Assembly (NCBI GenBank): GCA_040768585.1
Contig: JAXGMQ010000001.1
Location: forward strand, 372,001-436,000
Direction: 5' to 3'
Source: JAXGMQ01 sp040768585
GTDB taxonomy: Bacteria; Caldisericota; Caldisericia; JAAYUI01
Length of the DNA: 64,000 nucleotides
Part shown: in pieces, positions 25,163 through 33,532 of the stretch
Layout: each line of letters begins with the position of its first letter
How positions within the stretch are numbered: the stretch's first letter is position 1
Made by a program: the position numbers and the translations under genes
The notes under the pieces: model-generated
Told to the model about the DNA's origin: nothing
The model's database searches: none
What the model saw: only the letters and a program-made list of their open reading frames with translations

Positions 25163-26278
25163 ATGGATTCTAAATTCTCAATTCTGACTGTTAACCCAGG
25201 TAGTACGTCGACGAAAATGGCTCTTTTTATTGGTGAAGAGAAGGTTTTTGAAGAAACTCTCAGACACGAATCATCAGAAATCGCAAAATATAAAGGCATC
25301 TGGGATCAGTATGATTTTAGGAAAAAAGTCATTCTGGAAGCATTCAGGAATCACCCAGAAACTGTTTCCAAACTCGATGCTGTGGTTGGTAGAGGGGGAA
25401 TAATCAAACCAATCATCTCTGGCACATATCTCGTAAACGATGAGATGATTGAGGATGCATCAACAAACAAATACGGGGAACACGCCTCTAACCTCGGTTG
25501 CGCGCTTGCGCGCGATATCGCAAAAGAGTATGGCGGATGTCCATCATACATAGTTGATCCCACAACAACATGCGAGTATCAAAGACTTTCTTTCTACTCT
25601 GGTCACCCGCTTCTACAAAGAAAATCAATCGCTCATGTGCTCAATATTCACGCAACAGCAAGGAAAGCCGCTCAAGATCTTGGCATTCCATACAGGGAAT
25701 CCAGGCTGATTGTTGCCCACATGGGTGGCGGAATCACTGTCGCAGCCGTACTTGGCGGAAAGATGATAGACAATAACAACGCCACGGCTGAGGGGCCCAT
25801 GACACCAGAGCGCAGCGGCAGCCTGCCTTGCATTCAGCTTGCTGAACTCTGCTTCTCCGGCAAATATACTCTCCCAGAAGTCAAAAAGATGATTATGGGA
25901 AAGGGTGGATTTGTTGCATACCTTGGCACAAACTCAGCAGCTGAGGTCGAAAAGAGAGCAAGAGAAGGAGACGAGGTCGCAAGAGAGGTTTATGACGCTC
26001 TTGTCTATCAGGTAGCAAAAGAGATTGGCGCTTGCTCAACGGTTCTTTTCGGCAAGGTTGACGCAATCGTACTCACGGGCGGGCTTGCATACTCTGACCA
26101 CATGATATCAACCATCACCCCGCGCATCTCATACCTTGGCAAAGTAGTAAGATACCCAGGTGAGGATGAGCTTGAAGCCCTCGCAGCTGGAGCCCTCAGA
26201 GTTCTCGAGGGGAAAGAAGAAGCGCTTGTTTATCCAACATACGGAGAAAGGGCACCAGAATGGAAACCAATAGACTAA
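25163..26278 (+). CDS. buk: Butyrate kinase
   Basis: 371 residues, acetokinase-fold enzyme that makes ATP from butyryl phosphate (or branched homologues). The N-terminal nucleotide motif is TVNPGSTSTKMALF, with HMGGGI and LTGGLAYSD later on. The ATG at 25163 follows AGGAGG by 4 bases; the frame is open to 25130 but has no reason to start there. No phosphotransbutyrylase gene is adjacent. A crotonase overlaps the 3' end by 19 bases, supporting a role in butyrate or branched-acid formation. Confidence 0.93.
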   Translation: MDSKFSILTVNPGSTSTKMALFIGEEKVFEETLRHESSEIAKYKGIWDQYDFRKKVILEAFRNHPETVSKLDAVVGRGGIIKPIISGTYLVNDEMIEDASTNKYGEHASNLGCALARDIAKEYGGCPSYIVDPTTTCEYQRLSFYSGHPLLQRKSIAHVLNIHATARKAAQDLGIPYRESRLIVAHMGGGITVAAVLGGKMIDNNNATAEGPMTPERSGSLPCIQLAELCFSGKYTLPEVKKMIMGKGGFVAYLGTNSAAEVEKRAREGDEVAREVYDALVYQVAKEIGACSTVLFGKVDAIVLTGGLAYSDHMISTITPRISYLGKVVRYPGEDELEALAAGALRVLEGKEEALVYPTYGERAPEWKPID

Positions 26279-27024
26279 CAACAAAATTTGAAGATGATAT
26301 TTACACCATCACATTCAACAGACCCGAACAGCTCAATGCGCTCGACAGAGAAGCCCTCGACGACTTGAACAAAGCGGTGGACGACATTGAGTCAAACGAC
26401 GAGGTTAAGGTCGTGGTTGTCACGGGCGAGGGCAAGGCATTTGTCGCAGGCGCTGACATTTCGGCAATGGTCGACATGAGTGGTGAAGAGGCAGAGGCAT
26501 TTTCCAGACATGGACAAAGAGTTTTTTCCAGGCTTGAGGAACTCGATCAACCTGTCATCGCCGCTGTCAACGGCTACTGCCTCGGAGGTGGTTGCGAACT
26601 CGCCATGTCCTGTGACTTCAGGCTAAGCTCAAACAAAGCCAAATACGGACAGCCAGAGGTCAACCTCGGTGTTGTCCCTGGTTTTGGCGGTTCCCAAAGG
26701 TTGCCAGTGCTTGTCGGAATTGGCAGAGCAACAGAGCTTCTTACAACGGGCAGAATAATTGGAGCTGATGAAGCGCTTCGAATCGGTCTTGTTGACTGGA
26801 TTTATGAACCTGAGGTACTCTTTGATGAAACCTACAAAATAGCCAAAACAATCGCATCAAAATGCCCAGACGCAGTCAAATTCAACAAGAAGGCTGCAAT
26901 GGCTTCTCAGGTTGACCTGGACTTTGACACCGAGGCGAGGATTTTTGGAGAATGTTTTGCATCGGGAAACGCAAAGATCGGTATGCAAGCATTCCTAGAT
27001 AAGACAGAACCAAACTGGAGGTAG
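26260..27024 (+). CDS. Enoyl-CoA hydratase (crotonase family)
   Basis: 254 residues. Oxyanion-hole strands AFVAGADI and NGYCLGGGCELAMSCD, with both catalytic glutamates of a hydratase present (Glu in GGGCELA and Glu in GQPEVNLG). It hydrates crotonyl-CoA-like substrates. It overlaps buk and would act in the same butyrate pathway. The C-terminus, with FLDKTEPNW, is typical of 3-hydroxybutyryl-CoA dehydratases. Confidence 0.9.
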   Translation: METNRLTTKFEDDIYTITFNRPEQLNALDREALDDLNKAVDDIESNDEVKVVVVTGEGKAFVAGADISAMVDMSGEEAEAFSRHGQRVFSRLEELDQPVIAAVNGYCLGGGCELAMSCDFRLSSNKAKYGQPEVNLGVVPGFGGSQRLPVLVGIGRATELLTTGRIIGADEALRIGLVDWIYEPEVLFDETYKIAKTIASKCPDAVKFNKKAAMASQVDLDFDTEARIFGECFASGNAKIGMQAFLDKTEPNWR

Positions 27025-27030
27025 TTGAAA

Positions 27031-27576
27031 ATGGATCTCCCCCCGAATCTGAAGGAAACGACTTTTGCGGAGCTTATCCAGATTGTAGAAATCTCAGGAC
27101 GTTCAGGTCGACTGCAGATTCACATGACAGACACCAACGAGCACGCATCCGTATACTTTAGCAAGGGGTCAATAATCCATGCGACTACAAACAGATATCA
27201 AGGGGTTGAGGCTCTTTGGGAGCTGTTCTCCTGGGTAAAAGGGCAGATTTTCTTCAACGATGGCGTTACGATGCCGCCTCAAACAATCAAGGAGTCCAAC
27301 TCTGAACTCATCAAAAAGGGGCTGAAAAAAGCGACGAAAACCTATGAAATCCTTCTCACACTCCCCCCGATGGACACCGTCTTGAAGGTCAACACCACAG
27401 GTCTTGGCGGACCTGACGAGATGCAGCTTGATTCTGAGGCATGGAACTTCCTTATTCTTGTAGATGGCAAGAGAACCCTCAGAGAAATCTTTGATGAATA
27501 TCAGCAAAGCTCATCCAAAACAGCCGCTTTGATCAGCACTCTATTGGAGCAAAAGGTGATAGTACCGGTAAAATGA
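27031..27576 (+). CDS. DUF4388/PATAN-domain protein
   Basis: 181 residues. The first 100 or so (FAELIQIVEISGRSGRLQI, then VYFSKGSIIHA and GVEALWELFSWVKGQIFF) match the DUF4388 (PATAN) domain, a presumed protein-interaction module of two-component and gliding systems. The rest is helical with a small winged-helix-like end. The start at 27031 follows GGAGG by 9 bases. It follows the crotonase gene by 6 bases and is joined to the NHL gene by an ATGA overlap, so it belongs to this long run of genes. Function unknown. Confidence 0.65.
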   Translation: MDLPPNLKETTFAELIQIVEISGRSGRLQIHMTDTNEHASVYFSKGSIIHATTNRYQGVEALWELFSWVKGQIFFNDGVTMPPQTIKESNSELIKKGLKKATKTYEILLTLPPMDTVLKVNTTGLGGPDEMQLDSEAWNFLILVDGKRTLREIFDEYQQSSSKTAALISTLLEQKVIVPVK

Positions 27577-29975
27577 AAGCAAAGCTCACGATACTCATTC
27601 TTGTTGTTTGCCTGGCGCTGCCGATCGTCATTGGAACTACAGCAATCTCATCTGATGTCGAAATTATCGGAATCCTCAACGATAGAGAACATTTCAAATA
27701 CCCCCAATCTCTATTTGTCGACCTGGACTCCGACAAGCTGATCGTTGCTGACACAGGGCACAAAACCATAAAGGTTCTTGATACCGAGGGTACCTACATC
27801 TCCTCATTTGGGGACACGAAACTCAAAAAACCCACGAAGGTCATCAAGGATGAGGGCTCAAGGTACATTGTGTGCGACCCAGAGGGTGGCAAGATTTCAC
27901 TCTTTGACAGAAGAGGGGAGTTTCTTGCTGATATGAACGTGTCAAACGATGAGACAGTTGGCGTTGTTGAGCCGGTCTCCATGGCATACAACTCTAAGGG
28001 TCACATCGCCATTCTCGACAGGTCGACCTGTCAGATAAAGATTTTCAATGCTGCAGGTGCTTTTCTATACTCCGTTAGCAGGCAAGGGGAGGGTGATGGA
28101 GAACTTGAATCCCCCTCCGACCTTGTTGTCGATGAACACGACAATTATTACATCACAGACACCGGCAATGACAGGGTTTGCGTATTTGATAAAGTGGGCA
28201 ACTATGTAAGAAGCTTTGGTCAGGGCGAAATGTCCTCCCCGATTGGCATCGCCATCTTCGGCAATAAAATCTATGTGACAGACACCGGCAATTCACAGAT
28301 AGATGTGTATTTGACAAATGGTAAACCCGTCAAATCAGTCGGCGCCTATGGTTTCGCTCTTGAAGAGCTCAAACACCCCACAGGGATTCATGTCGATTCA
28401 AACGGTCACCTATGGGTGACTGACTCTGGAAACAACAGAATCATTCACTACAACGGTGAACTTGTTGTTGTTGATTCAATCGGTCAGGATGGTTCATCGC
28501 TCAAGCCAAGAGGGATTGTCGTTGTTGACGACCTCATCTACGTGGCTGAGGCAAGCTCCAACCAGATAAACGTCTATGACTTCATCTATGGTGATTATGT
28601 ACAGTCGATTGGCGCACAGGGTACAAATGTCAGCAACCTTAAAAACCCGGAGGATTGCGAAATCTCTTCAAGAGGGGATCTCGTAGTTGCCGACACGGGC
28701 AACTCAAGGATTCAGATATTCTCAAAACTTGGAGATCATCTCGTTGGATTCGGCGAATACGGCTCAGGTGTTGGTAAGTTTGACAATCCCGCCGGACTTG
28801 GCATCTCCCGTGAATCTGGGAATATTTTTGTCGCTGATACAGGCAACAAAAGGGTTGTCTCACTCACCCTGGGCGGTACATGGGAATTCACAATCACAAA
28901 GGGATTGGAAGAGCCTGTTGATGTCGCAATTGACATGAACAACAGAATCTGGGTGGTTGACGCAGCTCTTGGAGAAGTCCTGATCTACAAAGAGGATGGC
29001 ACATTCGAGAAATCATTATCGGACGTCGCATTTACAAACCCCAGCTCAATAACAATCGATGAATTTGGCAGGGTATTCATAACCGACGCTGGCACATCAA
29101 GCGTCAGAGTGTTTGCCGACAACGGTTATGAGCTTGCCAGCTTTGGAAGGAAGGGTGGACCCAACACCTCCAACGAGCCACCATTTTTCAAAGAGGGGTA
29201 TGGCGACTTTCTGAATCCAGCTGGAATATACGTTTCAAGTGATTGGGTCGTGATATCCGACACGGGCAACGGTAGGATTCAAAAGATTCCAGTTTCCAAT
29301 TTCGGTGGGCTTCCAAAACTTGGCATTGGTAGCGATGAAATCTTCTTTGAAAAGGTTCCACTCTCAACAAAACGCTCCAAGATAATCCAAATCACAAACC
29401 ACGGAAACGGCGTAATAAAGGGTGAAGTCGCAACAGACACAAATTGGATTGAAGTTGTCCCAACAGAGTTTGAGGGTGAGATTGAACTTCGAGTCTTCGC
29501 AGTTGGAGAAAAAGCGAAAGAGGGGCAGAGAGAGGGTTCTATAACCATCACAAGTAACGGTGGGACAAAGATTATTCCGGTCGTCTCCAGGTTCTTTGAT
29601 GGTCAGGTCAAACGAGTCGTCATGCATAGGGGTTACAACGAAGTCGAGGCAAATGGCAGAACAATCAAGGTTTCTCCCGCCCCATTCATCGACAAGAACT
29701 ATTACAGCATTTATGTTCCATTTAGATTCATCGGTGAGGAGCTTGGTGCAAATGTTGTCTACAACGGCACCAAAATTCACTACCTGCTTGAGGGCAAGAG
29801 TCTTGAAATAACAATCGACTCCAAAACAGCCACTCTTTCTGGCAAGTCGATTGAGATGCCATCTCCCGCTTACAAACTCGGTACCTCACCCCTTGTTCCC
29901 CTCCGTTTTGTTGTTGAGTCGCTTGGAGGATCGGTGGATGTCATCGATGATGAGATCATTGCAGAGTACCCATGA
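27573..29975 (+). CDS. Secreted 12-blade NHL beta-propeller protein with stalk domain
   Basis: 800 residues. Signal peptide at 1-25, then twelve NHL-type repeats (about 30-590) each with a D-[TS]-G-N-x-[RQ]-[IV] or similar strand, for example TDTGNDRVCVFD and ADTGNSRIQIFS; twelve suggests two six-bladed propellers. A beta-sandwich (about 595-670) and a copper-amine-oxidase-like stalk (about 680-800, with YYSIYVPFRFIGEELG and TSPLVPLRFVVESLGG) follow. It looks like a large surface binding protein. It sits between a DUF4388 protein and glycopolymer genes, overlapping both by ATGA. Confidence 0.8.
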   Translation: MKAKLTILILVVCLALPIVIGTTAISSDVEIIGILNDREHFKYPQSLFVDLDSDKLIVADTGHKTIKVLDTEGTYISSFGDTKLKKPTKVIKDEGSRYIVCDPEGGKISLFDRRGEFLADMNVSNDETVGVVEPVSMAYNSKGHIAILDRSTCQIKIFNAAGAFLYSVSRQGEGDGELESPSDLVVDEHDNYYITDTGNDRVCVFDKVGNYVRSFGQGEMSSPIGIAIFGNKIYVTDTGNSQIDVYLTNGKPVKSVGAYGFALEELKHPTGIHVDSNGHLWVTDSGNNRIIHYNGELVVVDSIGQDGSSLKPRGIVVVDDLIYVAEASSNQINVYDFIYGDYVQSIGAQGTNVSNLKNPEDCEISSRGDLVVADTGNSRIQIFSKLGDHLVGFGEYGSGVGKFDNPAGLGISRESGNIFVADTGNKRVVSLTLGGTWEFTITKGLEEPVDVAIDMNNRIWVVDAALGEVLIYKEDGTFEKSLSDVAFTNPSSITIDEFGRVFITDAGTSSVRVFADNGYELASFGRKGGPNTSNEPPFFKEGYGDFLNPAGIYVSSDWVVISDTGNGRIQKIPVSNFGGLPKLGIGSDEIFFEKVPLSTKRSKIIQITNHGNGVIKGEVATDTNWIEVVPTEFEGEIELRVFAVGEKAKEGQREGSITITSNGGTKIIPVVSRFFDGQVKRVVMHRGYNEVEANGRTIKVSPAPFIDKNYYSIYVPFRFIGEELGANVVYNGTKIHYLLEGKSLEITIDSKTATLSGKSIEMPSPAYKLGTSPLVPLRFVVESLGGSVDVIDDEIIAEYP

Positions 29976-30697
29976 GACCGTCCGCCCAGGTACTGGCGTC
30001 GGGAAACTGGTGGACTTCAGACATCGATTCACTGACACAGCACATCACCGAAAGAGTTGACTCCAGTGAGACGGTTCATGTCGTTACTGCCAGTGTTGAA
30101 ATTCTAAGGTTCGCCGACGCCAATCCAGATGTGTTCAATTGCCTAATGGAAGCAGGTGTTCTTGTGCCAGACGGGATAAGCGCGAAGATTCTTCTAAACC
30201 GTTTCAAAAAAAGGTGCAGCAGAAGCATTCCAGGGATTGAGCTAACGGAAAAATACCTAGAATCACTTGTAGCCCAAAAGCGTGTGTTCCTCTTTGGGGC
30301 GTCATCAAAGGCGGTAGAAAACGCTTCAAAAAGAATCTCAAGAACATACAAGAAAACGGTCATATCTGGGATTTCAAATGGTTACAACTTTGATGAGAAA
30401 AGACTTTTAGACCAAATAAACAGTTCAGGCGCCGAGGTTTTACTCGTTGCGCTTGGGGTGCCAAAACAAGAGCTCTGGATAAGAAACAATCTTCTAAACC
30501 TCCCAAAGGTCAAGCTCGCAATCGGTGTTGGCGGGAGTTTTGACGTGTGGTCGGGCAATATCAAACGAGCCCCAAGTTGGGCAAGAAAAATGAAGCTCGA
30601 GTGGGCATACAGAATAATCAAGGAACCTAGAAAGAGGATTCCAAGATTCGTGAAAAATCTCTGGTGTTTTGTGTCACTCTGGGTTGTAGCAAAATGA
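29972..30697 (+). CDS. WecG/TagA/CpsF family glycosyltransferase
   Basis: 241 residues. Family motifs: PDGISAKILLNR, FLFGASSKAVENAS and LLVALGVPKQELWI, then GVGGSFDVWSG and RAPSWARKMKLEWAYRI. These enzymes add the second sugar, often ManNAc, to an undecaprenyl-linked GlcNAc. With the WecA/TagO-like and WecB genes at 44.5-46.5 kb this gives the start of a teichoic-acid-like or S-layer-binding glycopolymer. ATGA junctions join it to the NHL gene and to csaB. Confidence 0.85.
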   Translation: MRPSAQVLASGNWWTSDIDSLTQHITERVDSSETVHVVTASVEILRFADANPDVFNCLMEAGVLVPDGISAKILLNRFKKRCSRSIPGIELTEKYLESLVAQKRVFLFGASSKAVENASKRISRTYKKTVISGISNGYNFDEKRLLDQINSSGAEVLLVALGVPKQELWIRNNLLNLPKVKLAIGVGGSFDVWSGNIKRAPSWARKMKLEWAYRIIKEPRKRIPRFVKNLWCFVSLWVVAK

Positions 30698-31752
30698 AAA
30701 AGGTTGCCCTCTGGGGTTATTATGGGTTTGGAAATGTTGGTGATGAGGCGTTGCTCCATGCGACGTTACCTTACCTAGAAAACACCAACGTTCGCCTTTT
30801 CTCTGGTGATGTGCCTTCTGTCACCGAGTCCAAGAATCTACAGATTGTGCCAAGAAGCCTGAAGAATCTTCTATCCACAACAAGAAACACCGATGCGTTT
30901 GTGCTTGGGCCAGGTGGACTCTTGCATGAGAGAAAAAAAATCAGAGGAACCTGGGCACACCTTGCCGGGCCTCTTTTGGCGAAAAGGCACAAAAAACCAT
31001 TCTGCGCAGTCGGTCAGCAAATTGGCCCCTTTGCAAGAACCTCAACACGCAATTTTGTTAGAAATGTTCTCAGACACGCAGAATTTATCACGACCAGAGA
31101 CGACTCATCTTTTGAAATGGCAAACAAGCTAGACCTTCATCCAATCGAATCCTCCGACATGGCGTTCCTGTTGGATGTTGACACTCCAAGTCAAGAGATT
31201 CACAAAAAAGTTGAATCGCTACCAAAACCAATTCTTGTCTTCTCTCCAGCTGTTTCTGATGAGTTCGAGCTTGACATAAAAGCTTGTGCCAACATCCTGA
31301 ATTCATTTGCTGAAATGACCTCATCGTCCATTGTTCTCGTACCGTTTTTTCAGGGAAGAGACGATACATATCTAGGGAAACTATACCCTCACATCAAAAC
31401 AAAGAACGTTCTTAAGCTGACCAGTCCCCTCTCCTGGCAGGACGCATTTGGCATATTCAAACTGGCGGACTACTCGATAACAATGAGGCTCCACTCGATG
31501 GTAGCATCTGCCATTGCCGGTGTCCCATCACTTCCTATCGTCTACCATAAGAAGATTGAGATGATTGGACAAAGCCTTGGGTACAAGATGTTTCTAGAGC
31601 CTGCTCTGGGCAATTTCGACAAAACATTTGAGGGCTACATTTCATCATATGAACAATCACAAAATACGCTCAAGGAAAGAGTGAAGTCCCTAAGGCAAAA
31701 AGCCAAAATTTCTGGTGAGTTACTTGAAAAATTTGTTAACCAAAGTATCTAG
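30694..31752 (+). CDS. csaB: Polysaccharide pyruvyl transferase CsaB
   Basis: 352 residues. N-terminal WGYYGFGNVGDEALL and the later GPGGLLH, MRLHSMVASAIAGVPSLPIVY match CsaB, which puts pyruvate ketals on wall glycopolymers so that SLH-type S-layer proteins can bind. The start at 30694 overlaps the tagA stop (ATGA). This argues for a pyruvylated surface polymer in this organism, although no SLH protein is in the window. Confidence 0.85.
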   Translation: MKKVALWGYYGFGNVGDEALLHATLPYLENTNVRLFSGDVPSVTESKNLQIVPRSLKNLLSTTRNTDAFVLGPGGLLHERKKIRGTWAHLAGPLLAKRHKKPFCAVGQQIGPFARTSTRNFVRNVLRHAEFITTRDDSSFEMANKLDLHPIESSDMAFLLDVDTPSQEIHKKVESLPKPILVFSPAVSDEFELDIKACANILNSFAEMTSSSIVLVPFFQGRDDTYLGKLYPHIKTKNVLKLTSPLSWQDAFGIFKLADYSITMRLHSMVASAIAGVPSLPIVYHKKIEMIGQSLGYKMFLEPALGNFDKTFEGYISSYEQSQNTLKERVKSLRQKAKISGELLEKFVNQSI

Positions 31753-32404
31753 CTCTCTGCTTGATTTCCTGTATCCACCTGTTTGCCTTCTGTGTAAAAA
31801 ACCAGGGCTGCACCCTCTCTGTGGCGACTGTCTAACTCTGCTCGAGCCGCACCCAACAACATTCTCCCTCAGACTTTTCAACGCTCTCACGATACTGCCC
31901 TACGAGAACACTGTCAGAGACATTATCCACAAAATCAAATTCGATAGCTGTGAGAAACTTTGCGATATCCTGTCCGATCTGACATACTCCTATCTTGTTA
32001 ATCTCCCAAAACACACACTCGTACCAGTGCCAATTCACCCGCTAAGAATTAGAAAGAGGGGTTTCAACCAAGCGGCTGTTATTGCCAAGAGGTTGTCAAA
32101 AATGCTTGGGTGGGATTATGCCCCAAGACTCATTTGGAAAACCAGAAACACAAGACCTCAGTTTGAACTGGAACTACACGAGAGAGCGGAGAATGTAAAA
32201 GACGCGTTTGCTCCACATCCTCTCGCAAAACTTGATCCAATAAAGAGTTATATGCTCGTTGATGATATTATCACAACGGGCTCAACCCTCCAAAGTTGCG
32301 CCGGTGTTCTCCAAAGAATGGGTGCATCAGTTATTACAGCGCTTGCTGTAGCAAGAGCGGGTGATGCAAAAACTTTGATAGTTGATTCATCTTTTTTCTT
32401 GTGA
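31715..32404 (+). CDS. ComF/ComFC family phosphoribosyltransferase-like protein
   Basis: 229 residues. N-terminal zinc ribbon CLLCKKPGLHPLCGDC and C-terminal PRTase domain with the PRPP loop MLVDDIITTGST. ComFC takes part in natural transformation in some bacteria. The start is uncertain: GTG at 31715 lies 38 bases inside csaB and has no obvious SD; TTG codons at 31724 and 31733 are alternatives. No other competence gene is adjacent. Confidence 0.8.
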   Translation: MSYLKNLLTKVSSSLLDFLYPPVCLLCKKPGLHPLCGDCLTLLEPHPTTFSLRLFNALTILPYENTVRDIIHKIKFDSCEKLCDILSDLTYSYLVNLPKHTLVPVPIHPLRIRKRGFNQAAVIAKRLSKMLGWDYAPRLIWKTRNTRPQFELELHERAENVKDAFAPHPLAKLDPIKSYMLVDDIITTGSTLQSCAGVLQRMGASVITALAVARAGDAKTLIVDSSFFL

Positions 32405-32457
32405 TAGCATGCCAGCCACAAAGAAATCCACAGGAGACCTTCAAAAGGAGGCTTTGA

Positions 32458-33048
32458 GTGAGAAACGCGATAATGGGTGCAATACAGAGACCATTTACAA
32501 CAAGAGGAATCACAATAACCGCGATTCTGTCAGCGCTAGCTCTTGTTATAACAAGGTTGTTTCAATTTTTCCCGTTCGGTCTTGCCGTCAGAATTGACCC
32601 TGGTGGACCCGCTGTGATAATGCTCTCTGGCATGTTGCTCGGACCAATTGGTGGTGCGCTTGTTGGTGGTTTGTCAGATTTGCTTGGATATCTTTTTTGG
32701 AACCCGACAGGATACGCCTGGAATCCCCTTATTTTTATTGGTCAAATGACCTACGGATTCGTCGCTGGTCTGTTATTCCTGAAAACTCCAAAATTCAACA
32801 GATTCGCTGACACGGTTTATATCGCATTCACGGCTCTCGTTTCACACTTCTCAGGATTTCTCTTTGTCACGTGGGGGCTCTCCCTTCTGATGGAGGGAAA
32901 AGGATTTGCCGAATTATTCAGCTTTCGAATCCTCCCGCACGCAGCAATGAGCGCGTGGTATATTATAATATGTGTGGTGTTGTACTTCCCATTGAGAGAC
33001 ATTCTCAAGATAGAAACCGGTATAAAGGATGACGAGATAACAATATGA
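32458..33048 (+). CDS. ECF transporter S component, FolT-like
   Basis: 196 residues with about six membrane spans. The GTG start at 32458 is supported by AAGGAGG 6 bases upstream. IMLSGMLLGPIGGALVGGLSD and NPTGYAWNPL fit the vitamin S components of energy-coupling factor transporters, closest in feel to the folate (FolT) group, but the substrate is inference. The EcfT and EcfA subunits are not in the window. Its stop overlaps the ATG of the metal-binding protein (ATGA at 33045-33048), so both are made together. Confidence 0.75.
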   Translation: MRNAIMGAIQRPFTTRGITITAILSALALVITRLFQFFPFGLAVRIDPGGPAVIMLSGMLLGPIGGALVGGLSDLLGYLFWNPTGYAWNPLIFIGQMTYGFVAGLLFLKTPKFNRFADTVYIAFTALVSHFSGFLFVTWGLSLLMEGKGFAELFSFRILPHAAMSAWYIIICVVLYFPLRDILKIETGIKDDEITI

Positions 33049-33461
33049 CGAAAGTGACGCTCAAAAACAGTAGATGCATGTGACCAGCCTGTGCCGCAGA
33101 GGTACAGGGCGCGGTTCGCGCACTAGATGGTGTAAGTGGTGTTGAAAAGATGCTCTTCGGAGCGTTTGAGATAACATATGATTGCAAGAAGGTGTCTGTC
33201 GATTCGATTTCAGTTGTGATGGACAGAGCGGGATTCCCTCCGGAGGACATGATGAGAGCGGAGATAAAATCGAGCAAGATAATGTGTGAAATGTGTGCAT
33301 CAACCATCAAAAAGACTCTTGAGCCTCTTGATGGCATGAACTCAGTCGTGATAAATGTGGGCGACAAAACAGTGGCTGTTGATTTTGACAGCTCGTTGCT
33401 GACTCTTGACGACATCAAAAACAAAATGGCAGAGGTCGGCTACACACCAGACTGCATGTGA
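33045..33461 (+). CDS. Two-domain HMA metal-binding protein with in-frame TGA (probable selenoprotein)
   Basis: Read through the TGA at 33081-33083, this is a 138-residue protein of two heavy-metal-associated (HMA) domains. Domain 1 (1-68) has M-U13-P-A-C16 at the place of the MxCxxC metal loop; domain 2 (about 72-138) has the ordinary M-C81-E-M-C84. Sequence both sides of the TGA fits one HMA fold without a gap: a first strand MTKVTLK before it, and AAEVQGAVRALDGV after it. The reading frame is the one set by the ATGA overlap with the ECF gene. TGA is a real stop elsewhere, so selenocysteine is the simplest reading. A nonsense mutation is the alternative, but the 125 downstream codons show no decay. 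Likely role: soft-metal binding or transfer. Confidence 0.8.
33084..33121 (+). promoter_or_regulatory. Candidate bacterial SECIS hairpins
   Basis: Directly after the TGA, CCTGTGCC (33088-33095) pairs fully with GGTACAGG (33101-33108) around loop GCAGA; then GCGCG (33109-33113) pairs with CGCGC (33117-33121) around loop GTT, whose G is 30 bases after the TGA. Bacterial SECIS elements sit at once after the UGA, with a G at the start of a small apical loop. The second hairpin has the more usual distance. Which one SelB would bind is not clear. Confidence 0.55.
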
Positions 33462-33487
33462 GGAAATAAACCTTTGTCTAAAGATTT

Positions 33488-33531
33488 AAAACACCCGACA
33501 CACCACGTGCTTTTGTGTCGGGTGTTTTTTA
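33488..33531. terminator. Bidirectional terminator
   Basis: 11-bp stem ACACCCGACAC/GTGTCGGGTGT (33491-33501 with 33515-33525) flanked by A-run and T-run (TTTTTT on plus, TTTT on minus). It serves both the HMA gene and the convergent mraY. Confidence 0.92.
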
Positions 33532-33532
33532 T

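Noticed and set aside
33081..33083. Genome-wide reassignment of TGA to Gly or Trp
   Set aside because: TGA ends pyrF, wecB, the ECF gene and others in proper operon junctions, so it works as a stop.
33045..33461. HMA gene as a pseudogene or a later start at 33150
   Set aside because: A start at 33150 would cut domain 1 in half and has no SD; the sequence on both sides of the TGA fits the HMA fold exactly and no other damage is visible.
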